44,454 nucleotides of DNA from NCBI RefSeq assembly GCF_002104995.1, contig NW_024468319.1:1-44454 (forward strand). The letters are read 5' to 3'. This document shows positions 35,357-44,454 of this stretch, in pieces. How positions within the stretch are numbered: position 1 is the first letter of the stretch; each line of letters begins with the position of its first letter. A program made the position numbers and the translations under genes. Below the pieces are notes generated by a model. That model searched no databases. It saw nothing but the letters and a program-made list of their open reading frames with translations, and was not told the origin of the DNA. Source of the stretch: Linderina pennispora (taxonomy: Eukaryota > Kickxellomycota > Kickxellomycetes > Kickxellales > Kickxellaceae).

Positions 35357-36525
35357 TTAGAACTCTGTCTTGTGTGTCTGCATGTGCTGCTCGATCGAAT
35401 TCCACAGACCGACTACGGTCGCACGGTCCGTATGGCGCTTGGACCGCTCAATGTTGAGCATGTTGATGCCCCATGTACGCGTCGAGTCCTTTGGCCGCTC
35501 GTCCTGGTACTTTGGATAGAACCCAAGGCAGTTCTTGAAGACCTCTTCTGGCGACTTCCACGTCCAATTCTTGAACTGCCAGGCAGCGCCCTGGGTGAAT
35601 ACGCAGACGATCGCTGCCCCAGTCATTGTCGGTAAAGTCCTGCACCGAATCAATTACCCTGAAGCGCATCTGCGAGCCATCAGCCAAAGTGTGCTCGATG
35701 TGCACTTCGCGCGGCTTGGGCCCGCCCTTCTCCATGACTTCGCGGCTTTCGACAAACTTGTGATCCTGCAGCAGATCCTTGATGTTGTACATGTTGAACA
35801 TGGCTGTGGTGGCTGCGGGAACGACAATGATCGGGTCACGGCGCTTGCGACTGGCGCCGTGCTTGCGCGTTCCAGCGCTGTGTGATTTGCTGCCGGTACC
35901 GTTGGCGCCCAGCTGCTTCGACGGAAACACCTCCTTGATCAGGTCTGGCACGCGCGCAAAGCTCTTGTTGCTGCTTAGCGCCGACGACGTGGTGACGATA
36001 AGCCGCTCGCGCCTTATAATATCCCTCGCCAGATCGTTAGCTGCCGTACCACTGCCTGTATCGTCGCTGCCCGCAGCAGTCTTGGGCCGTTTGCGCCTGC
36101 CATCGCCAGTGCTGGAGTCCTCTGCTGCGTGCTTGCTGCCTGCATGCGCTGTGCTCTCTGCAGCCTGTGCCGTCTCCGATGTCTTTTCCGGTCAAGTAGT
36201 TTAGCAGATTGATACGGTCGCTAAATGACACTGTTTGCAGGCCCACCGAGTTCGCTGTTTTCATGTACTCATAAAAGCTCTGCTCGCGGTGGTCCAGAAA
36301 GTGCAGGAGCGCCGAGAGAGTGTATTGATCTGATTCGTTGTTGCCGCGGGCGTAGCTGGTCGGCGTGTCGCGTGGAAATGACGCGTCTTCGCCGAACCTG
36401 ACGGTCTCGGCTTGTAGCAGCTCTTTGGTTGGATTGCCATCTTTGTCGAGGAATTCAACGCTCTTGTGCTGAATTGTGTAGTCGCGCAGCAGTTTGAGCG
36501 GGTCGGCGGTGGCGGCAGCTGACAT
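35357..36525 (-). CDS. CDC73: CDC73/parafibromin, Paf1 complex subunit, two frameshifts
   Basis: This is a subunit of the nuclear Paf1 complex, which travels with RNA polymerase II. The N-terminal domain (DPLKLLRDYTIQHKSVEFLD, FGEDASFPRDTPTSYAR, YTLSALLHFLDHREQSFYEY, INLLNYLTGK) is followed by a basic, disordered centre (RRKRPKTA, DIIRRERLIVTTSSAL, DLIKEVFPSK) and the Ras-like CDC73 C-terminal domain (RDPIIVVPAATTAMFNMYNI, KDLLQDHKFV, FRVIDSVQDFTDNDWG, AIVCVFTQGAAWQFKNW, WNSIEQHMQTHKTEF). The frame changes at the four-T run 36184-36187 (one base too many) and at the four-C run 35617-35620 (one too few). Both are homopolymers, so they are probably errors. The corrected length is about 389 residues, like yeast Cdc73. 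Confidence 0.9.
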
Positions 36526-36834
36526 AATTGAACACGCGAAAATATAGACTAGAGGGTATGGTGACGAGGAATGAAAAAAAAAAAAAAGGTGCGTGTTTAT
36601 TGCATTTGCGTGGAATTGAATGGCCTATTCTATCGAGAGGGAATCACTGGATTGGCTCAACAGATCAACTCTGCTGAGGATGGAAAAATTAACACAGATC
36701 GGTGCGGCCAGAAAAAATGGTAGCGAGAAAAAAAAAAAAGTTTGAGCCCTGGCCTGGCTGCATGCGCTTTTATTTCATTTTACACTACTTTCTAAAGTCA
36801 ACCAAAAAAATACTGCAATTGCCTCAACTGAACA
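36526..36834. promoter_or_regulatory. Divergent promoter between CDC73 and MDN1
   Basis: The 309-base region separates two head-to-head housekeeping genes. It holds two A tracts (14 A at 36574-36587 and 12 A at 36728-36739), the type of poly(dA:dT) element that keeps nucleosomes off shared promoters. Confidence 0.5.
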
Positions 36835-39800
36835 ATGGCAGTTATCAAAGACCAACCCGCACGCGGCGTGAACATGGTCGAGCATGGGATCGAGAAGCTG
36901 ACCATTGCTGCACACGGCGCAACTGCTGATGGCGATGATACAGCGATGGACACAGACGAGCATCCCAGCGAGGCTGCTGACGCCAGAAAGCCCACCATTG
37001 ACTCGTGCATTCAAGTAGTGGACGTTGATCCGCTCAGCGCCGACCTGCCCAAGGCCATCCGGCAGCTTTGTGCGCTAGTAGACAGCCAGGGGGCACCGGA
37101 GCTGGGCCAAACGCTACTGCAAAAGCTGCGCACATGGGCGAATGCCCCGAGCAAGGACTCGGTGCCACAGATATTGAATGTGATCTCTGCACTGCTGTTG
37201 GTGGAGGGAGCATCGATGGACAGCGTGCGTCTGGGTGAGAGCGTCGAGTGGACAGACGGACAGTTCACGATCCTGGTGGCAATGGTGTTTAGGCCAATTC
37301 TGGTCGACCTGGTAGCGCGGTGGACGCTGGCAGAGGCACCGGTGTCGGTGTTCCACCAGATCTCGACGCACATGGATAAGCAGCAAGCACAGCTGTGCGT
37401 TGCATATGCTGCTGGCATTCTTCTGGCAACCACTCCGCAAGTAAAGAGGTAAGTGGCGATTTCGGCGACATGTGTCGCAAAGCGGACATGCAACTAAAAA
37501 CTTTTGCCGGTTAACGTAGTTTGGTGATGGCGTACTTTCAGAATTCCACAGCGGCCAGCATACTTGATCACGGCGCAGCTTCACAGAATACCAGCACGAT
37601 CCAGCAGAGCCTGGTGGTGGTGTTCCGGCTGCTCCGCCGGCTGCCTGAGGTGATTAGCGGCATTGATTCGTGGGACTGGGCCACGCCACTTACAGCGCTG
37701 ATGGCGCCCGAATACCCGCAGATGATCCGCCTGTTGGCGTGCGAGTGCCTATGCCTTGTCAGCGCGTACTCTGACCATGGTCGTGCCGAGCTGCTCGGAA
37801 AGCTCAATTTAGACAGCGAGTTTGTTGCGCAGATACTGACACAGCTGGTTTACGGCGAGAATCAGTTTGACAGAAAGGCAGCTAACGATATGGTCGCTCA
37901 CAACAAGGAGAACCTGGATCTGGGGCTTTGGCAGCCAATGCCCAGTACCGAGCACCCGTGGATCGACGATTCGGCGCTCAGTTCGTGTGTGGCCAACGTG
38001 GGCGGGGTGTTCCTGCACTCGCAAAAGTCGGCTAGACTCTCTGCCGACCTGGTTCTGACGCCCACGGTCACGCAAAACATCCACGGAATGGCCCTGGCGA
38101 CCTCGCGTGGCGAGCCAGTTCTGCTGCAGGGCCCGATCGGCAGCGGCAAAACGTCCCTGGTCGAGTGGGTGGCCAAGCGCACCGGCAACGAGCTAGTGAC
38201 GATCCACCTGAGCAGCAACATGGACGCCAAGGTCCTGCTAGGAAACTACGTGACGACGCAGAAGGCTGGCGATTTCGAGTGGCGGTCGGGACTTTTGACG
38301 ACGGCGGTCAGCGAGGGCAAGTGGATCTTGATTGAGGACATTGATCTGGCTCCGTCCGATGTGATCCAGACGCTGGTGCCGCTGCTTGAATCGCGCACGC
38401 TGTTTGTTGCGAACCGTGGCGAGAGCATTCCAGCGCATATCCAGTTCCGGCTGTTTGCGACTCTTTCGACGCATGGGCGTGCGTCGCAGCGCGCTGGCAT
38501 GGACGGTCTGCTTGGCAGCAGCATCTGGACGCGCCTGGAGATCAGCTCGCTGGAGTCCGAGATGCCGCAGATTATTGAGGGTGTGTTTCCCGAATCTGGC
38601 CCAGCATGCCGGGCTCCTTGCGCAGTCGTTCAACCAGGTGGCCGAAATTATCTCGGGCCAAGGCAGCGGTGTCATCGACAAGCCGGTCGGCAATGGCACT
38701 GAGCATGAGCGATCTGATCAAGTGGTGCACGCGGCTGAGCAAGTTCTTTGACAGCGACAAGTTCTTGCTGTTCCACGAGGCCGTCGATACGTTTACGATG
38801 AAGGAGAGTGACTACGACAAATGGCGGGTGCTGGTGCACCGCATTGGGTCTGTGTTTGGCATTTCGAAGCAGCGTGTTGATCTGTATATCGACCAGCACA
38901 ACCCGGGCGTCACTGCTACGGGCAAGACGCTGAAGGTCGGCAGGGCAACCTTGGAGATCGACACGTCGGCGTCCATGGACCGCATGCCGTTTGCCGATAC
39001 GCATCATTCGCGCTGCTTGATCGAACGCATCGCCACCCTGCGTGCAGTTGGCTGAGCCCGCATTGCTGTCTGGTGAAACCGGCACAGGCAAGACCACTGT
39101 GGTGCAGCACCTGGCCACCCTGGCGGGCCGCTCCCTAGCTGTATTCAACCTGTCGCAGCAGAGCGACTCATCCGACCTGCTTGGCGGATTCCGTCCCGTC
39201 GACATCTCGTTGCTGGCACTGCGTTTGCGCGAGTCATTCGACAGTCTGTTTGGTCGCACAGTGTCTGTGCGCAAGAACGCTGCATTCCTGGACAAGCTGC
39301 GCATGGCGCATGGTAAGAAGGAGTGGAAGCGGCTGGGTGACCATGTACAAGTCCGGCGATCAAGATGGCTCGCCAGGTCATCGCAAAGGCAAGGGAGGCG
39401 GGGAGCGGCGATGACGACTCGGCGCCCAAGAAGCGCCAGAAGCTGTCGGCTGGACAATGTGCGGCAGCTGGACCAGGAGTGGACCGAATTTGAGACCAGC
39501 GTCGAGGACTTCAACGGCCTCAAGAGCGCCCGCATGGTGTTCAGCTTTGTTGAAGGCGCACTGGTCAAGGCTGCACGCACAGGCGGCTGGATCCTGCTCG
39601 ATGAGATCAATCTTGCCACTGCCGAGACGCTGGCGTGCCTGGGCGGTCTTTTGCAGAAGGAAAAGTACCTGCTGCTGGCTGAGACCGGCGCCCGCATTCC
39701 ATGCCACCCTGGTTCCGCCTGTTTGCCTGCATGAACCCGTCCAACGACGTCGGTAAGCGTGATCTGCCGCCGGGCTTGCGCAGCAGCTTCACCGAGTTCT

Positions 39801-42800
39801 TTGTGCATCCGCCAGGACAACAACAATGACGACTTAATGTCGATTATCCGCACGCACCTGCCGGAACAACGTGCCCCCGATGTCTGCCACCGCGTGATCG
39901 ACTTTTACCGGTCTGCAAAGAAACTCGCCGCAGAGCACAAGCTCGTCGACGGAGCAAACCAGAAGCCGCACTACAGTCTGCGTACGCTGACTCGTAGTCT
40001 GACGTATGCACGCCAAAATGCGCTGGCGTACTCGCTGAAGCGGGCGCTCTTCGATGGTCTGTTCATGACGTTTGTGACGCAGCTCGAGAACACTACGCAG
40101 GCCGCTGCTGACGGCTGAGTTGTTCAAGGTATTTTCGGGTGACAACATGAAGCAGCTACTGAACCAGGTGCCGCAGGCCCGGTCTTCGGATGCTGTGCTG
40201 GTGCAGAGCTTCTGGCTGCCGACTCTGGATTCCGACAAGTGCGAGGAGGACACGTCGTATGTACTGACATCGTCGGTGGTCACCAAGATCAAGTCGTTGG
40301 CGCGTGCAGTCATGTGTGGCCGCTACCCAGTGCTGATCCAGGGCCCGACCTCGGCCGGAAAGACCAGTATGGTGCAGTATCTGGCCCGAAAGACCGGGCA
40401 CAAGTTTGTGCGCATCAACAACCACGAGCACACGGACCTGCAGGAGTATCTGGGCTCATACACATCTGTCGACGGCAAGCTTGTGTTCGAGGAAGGGCTG
40501 CTTGTCAAGGCGCTGCGTCACGGGCACTGGCTGGTACTGGACGAGCTCAACCTGGCGCCATCTGATGTTCTGGAAGGCCCTGAACCGTCTGCTCGACGAT
40601 AACCGCGAGCTGGTGATCCCCGAAACCCAGGAGGTCGTGCGTCCGCACCCGCACTTTATGCTGTTTGCGACGCAGAACCCGGCAGGCCTATACGGCGGTC
40701 GCAAGGCGTTGTCTAGGGCGTTCCGTAACCGCTTCGTGGAACTGCACTTGACGACATCCCCGAAAAGGAGCTGCAGCAGATCATCGTTGATTCGTGCAAG
40801 GTGCCACCCACCCACGCCAAGCTGCTGGTTGACGTGTATCGTAATCTGACGCAGGTGCGTGCCCAGACCCGTATCTTCGAAGCCAGCCACGGGTTCATCA
40901 CCCTGCGCGACCTGTTCCGCTGGGCCAACCGCCACGCTACCACAAGCAAGAGCTGCCGAGCACGGGTACATGCTGATTGCCGAGCGTGGCGTAATGACGA
41001 GGAAAAGTCCGGTGGTCAGGCGTGCGATCGAGAAGGCGTTCTATTCGAAGCTGTCCGACGAGCCATCGCATGCCAATGTGCATCGCGGCATTGACGTCGA
41101 GGGGCTTTACTCGGAAAAGCGGCTGAGGGAAATGCCCGAGTTCCAGATGTACGAGAAAGTGAAGGGCATGTCGACGATCGCGTGGACCAAGGCCATGCGC
41201 CGGCTGTTCATCCTGACGGCGCTCTGTCTGCGGTTCCACGAGCCTGTGCTGCTTGTGGGCGAGACCGGGTTGCGGCAAAACCACCGTGTGCCAGATGCTG
41301 GCCGAGGCCAAATCGCAGCTCCTGCACATTGTCAACTGCCACCAGAACACCGAGTCGTCGGATATCCTCGGTGGCCAGCGGCCCGTGCGCAACCGCAACG
41401 CACTGATCACGTCTGCCCACGAAATTCTGGCCCAGGTGCTTGGCCCGGATGCCCTAGCTAGCCGCAAGATCGATACGCCCGAGCTTTTGAAGGAGTTCAT
41501 CGAGCAGTGGCAGGCCAATGCCCCGGAGGCCCAGCAGATCATCGAGGCTCAGGCGGCAGACTAGAGGAGGCATATGAGCTGATGACGCGGTCCCAGGACT
41601 TTGTTTGCGTGGCACGACGGCCCGCTGGTCCAGGCGATGAAGCAGGGCGACATTCCTGATGGACGAGCTTAATCTGGCTGATGACTCGGTGCTCGAGCGC
41701 CTGAACAGCGTTCTGGAGCCTCGCGCACGCTGGTTCTGGCCGAGCAGATCGCGCGGCGGCCCTGGTAGGCGCCGATGGGTTCGAGTTTGTCGCAACCATG
41801 AATCCGGGCGGCGACTACGGTAAGCGTGAGCTCAGCCCGGCACTCCGCAACCGCTTCACCGAGCTCTGGGCCCCAACCACCACCGATTCTGACGAACCTG
41901 GCGATGATCCTCGACAAGCGTTTGGCGGGAGTGCCTGACGCCGCAGCCTGCACCCGGGTCATCCTGGAGTTTGTAAAATACCTGGACAGCGAGCTCAAGG
42001 TCCTGCAGCACCCGCTCAGTCTGCGCGACTACTTGTTCTGGGCAGATTCATCTCCAAGACCCACAGTCTGATGGACTCGCGCAGCAGCGTTGTCCATGCG
42101 CCTGCCTGGTGCTCCTAGACAAGTGTTGGCACTCAGGGGGTCAATCTTCAACACCACCACCGCGCTCGCCAGCGGCAATCAAGGCCGAGTGCGTCGACAG
42201 GCTCCGTGAGATGGTCGAGTGGGGTGCGGCCAGCGGCGGGTATGAGCTTGGCGTGGTGCCGGCCCGCACGCTGATTGCAGACCACGGGTTAGACCTGATG
42301 TCGATGGTCACGCACACGACCTCCCGCATCCATCGGTCGGTGTCGCGCCGTTCCTTGTCGCGAGGGCTCGCTGGAGTCCTCGTCGGGCGGATTTGCACTG
42401 CACGCGCCGACCACGTTCGACAATCTTGTCAAGATACTGCGCGCCATGCAAGTCGGCAAGCCCCTATTGCTCGAGGGCAGCCCAGGAGTCGGCAAAACCA
42501 CGCTGGTTAGCACGCTGGCCAAGCTTGCTGGCCACCGCCTTGTGCGTATCAATCTGTCAGACCAGACAGACCTGATAGATCTGTTTGGCACCGACCTTCC
42601 GGTTGACGACGGATTCGCGTGGTGTGATGCGCCGTTCCTGCAGGCGCTGAAGCAGGGCGACTGGGTGCTGCTCGACGAGATCAACCTGGCATCGCAGAGC
42701 GTCCTGGAGGGCCTGAACTCGTGTCTTGACCACCGCGGCACCGTGTATATCTCGGAGCTTGACCGCGAATTCACCCTGTCGCCTGGGTTCCGCCTGTTTG

Positions 42801-44454
42801 CCGCGCAGAACCCGCTTGGCCAAGGTGGCGGCCGCAAGGGGCTTCCGCGGTCATTCGTGAACCGTTTCACGCAAGTGTACATGGACGAGCTAACGCGCGA
42901 CGACCTGCAGATTATCTGTGACAACATCTACAATCACCATGCGAGCATCGAGCGCGTGCTCGAGTTCAACTGGCGGATGCACTCAGCGACCATGGTTAAG
43001 CGCCTGTTTGGCTCATCGGGTTCGCCCTGGGAGTTCAACCTGCGTGATGTCAGCCGGTTCATGGAGCTAGCGCTGGCCAGATCGCCACTGGAGCAGAGCC
43101 CCAAGCCTGTCGATGAGTTCATCGAAATGCTGTATGTCCATCGTATGCGCACACACCAGGACCGCGCGCAGGTTATTGATTTGTACAACGATGTGTTTGG
43201 CGCCAAGCTGGCTCTGTCGACGCCGTCATTGCATATCACCGAGCAGATGCTGCAGGTTGGCAATGCGGTTTTGCCGCGCCGCACCGAGAACGCACGCATT
43301 ACGCGTCTGCGCAGTCTGCACTCGCAGTTGCCCTATATGGAGTCGCTGATGAAGTGCATTGAGATGCGCTGGATGGCGATCATGGTTGGCCCAGCAGGCT
43401 CGGGCAAGACCTCGCTGGTGCGCTGGCTGGCCAATGCCACCGGTAACAAGCTGGTCGAGTTCTCGATGAACTCAGGCGTAGATACGAGCGAGATTCTCGG
43501 TGGATTCGAGCAAGTCGACATGCAGCGTCACCATTTGGCGCTGGTACAAGATCGGCAAGCTCGTGAACCTGGCCGTGTTTGCTTCCAGCTACCAGAACAC
43601 CAAGCAGCTGGCGCAGCTGTGCAGTGTGTACCATGCCACCCGCCACTGCACCAGGGCCCAGGACCTGTGTGCTCTGGTCGAGCAGATCGCGGCTCTGGCC
43701 AACGTCACGACGAGTTGTTTGTGCGGCTGCTGAGCGAAATCCAGGCCGAAATGGCGGATTTCGCAGCCCTGGAGGTTGCAGGCAAGTTCGAGTGGGTGGA
43801 CGGCATCCTTGTCGATGCGCTGCTTAACGGCCACTGGCTTTTGATTGATCGGGCCAACCTCTGCAGCGCCTCTGTCCTGGACCGTCTCAATGGTTGCTGG
43901 AGCCTAACGGTGTCCTGTACGTCAACGAGGACCCGAAGCGGCAGGACGCGATTGTGCCGCACGACAATTTCCGCATCATCATGGCGGTCGACCCACAGTA
44001 CGGCGAGCTGTCGCGTGCAATGCGTAACCGTGGAATCGAAATCTGCGTTCTGCCTTCCGAATCCCGAGTGCCGCTCTGATGACCAGTCAATGGTCGCCGA
44101 GGCCATTGGTGTAGGCTCGAGCCTGCTTCGCGTGACGTGAGCCCGCAAGATAGCCTGACTGGCATTGTGCAGTATGCGATGCAGCTGGCGGAGCGCACGC
44201 AGCGCGGAGCAGTTGCTGTAGGCGAGGCTACCGGAGATGCAGCTCAAAGGATCTCGTTTGTGGTGGATCCGATTGACTCGACAGTCTCGGTAGCCAAATG
44301 GCAGTCTGAGCTTATCAGGCATGGACTGAGCAGTGGAGACGCAGTGTTTGGCCAGCGCATGCTGCTGGCAGCCCTGAATACGCTGCCACCCAAGTCGCTC
44401 CGGATGCATCGCTAAAGGCGATTGTAGGCAATGGTCTGGTCGACGCATTGCTGG
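36835..44454 (+). CDS. MDN1: Midasin (MDN1/REA1), 5' half, one intron, many frameshifts
   Basis: This giant dynein-like AAA ATPase removes assembly factors from pre-60S ribosomes. Exon 1 is 36835-37448 and exon 2 starts at 37520 (AAG AG|T joins in frame). The window covers about 2,500 of the usual 4,700-5,600 residues. Six AAA modules follow in order, Walker A near 38130 (GPIGSGKTS), 39072 (GETGTGKTT), 40342 (GPTSAGKTS), 41258 (GETG, then shifted GKTTVCQ), 42476 (GSPGVGKTT) and 43387 (GPAGSGKTS). Walker B forms are LIEDID, LLDEIN, VLDELN, MDELNLAD, LLDEIN and LIDRANLCS, the degenerate last one being normal for midasin. The linker, acidic region and MIDAS domain lie beyond the end. From about 38590 onward the frame changes roughly every 300-600 bases, for example an extra T at 41270 and an extra G near 40575; MDN1 is essential in yeast, so errors are likely. 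Confidence 0.92.
37449..37519 (+). other. Spliceosomal intron of MDN1 (71 nt)
   Basis: The donor GTAAGT and acceptor ...TTAACGTAG are canonical; AACTAAAA near 37491 or GTTAACG near 37510 could be the branch site. Without splicing the frame stops at once (TAA at 37450-37452); with splicing it continues as KSLVMAYFQNS. It is the only intron I can support in the window. Confidence 0.85.

Overview
The window looks like nuclear DNA of an early-diverging fungus, most likely Zoopagomycota/Kickxellomycotina-like. That placement is an inference from compact and mostly intron-free genes, a secreted GH46 chitosanase, an RFWD3-type ubiquitin ligase, an HRI-type eIF2-alpha kinase and short spliceosomal introns. 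There are no operons, tRNAs, rRNAs, CRISPR arrays or recognisable transposases.

Layout. Positions 1-1169 (minus) carry the first part of an HRI/EIF2AK1-like kinase, cut by the window edge and broken by several single-base indels. Positions 1170-4017 are gene-poor and contain a decayed small gene. Positions 4018-20431 hold the main feature: about 15 tandem, same-strand paralogues of a family I do not recognise. Eleven of them have an intact frame from an N-terminal start, a twelfth (the first) is intact but looks shortened at its N-terminus, one is a broken gene and two are degenerate relics. Each complete member has a basic KRxR/KRxK patch, a short conserved W-N-x-Q/E-L amphipathic segment, a variable linker, and a C-terminal module (RR-[IV]-Y ... 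EF-[IV]-V ... FDPL ... YAR-D-Y-x-x-EIG) whose order of predicted strands and helices resembles an RRM/ferredoxin-like fold. Three members form a second class with a YRPxF motif, and two of these carry long Q/H tracts.

Downstream lie an RFWD3-like RING-WD40 ligase (20776-23533, plus) convergent with a CCDC25/Jlp2 NFACT-R protein (minus), the GH46 chitosanase (minus) with a promoter rich in PacC-type hexamers, a possible Myb/SANT-like fragment, an F-box/LRR-like protein (minus), a gene-poor stretch, a TATDN1-type TatD nuclease (minus), a small secreted protein (minus, frameshifted), an SRPBCC/Bet v1-like protein (minus), a secreted trypsin-fold protein lacking all three catalytic residues (plus), the Paf1-complex subunit CDC73 (minus), and, divergent from it, the 5' half of midasin MDN1/REA1 (plus) with a clear 71-nt intron and all six AAA modules.

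Many conserved housekeeping genes (HRI, RFWD3, CDC73, MDN1) show one-base changes that mostly fall in short homopolymers, while their protein homology continues in another frame. This is best read as sequencing/assembly error and not as loss of essential genes. The array genes are almost free of such breaks. ATG starts were preferred throughout; starts that require GTG or TTG were discarded.
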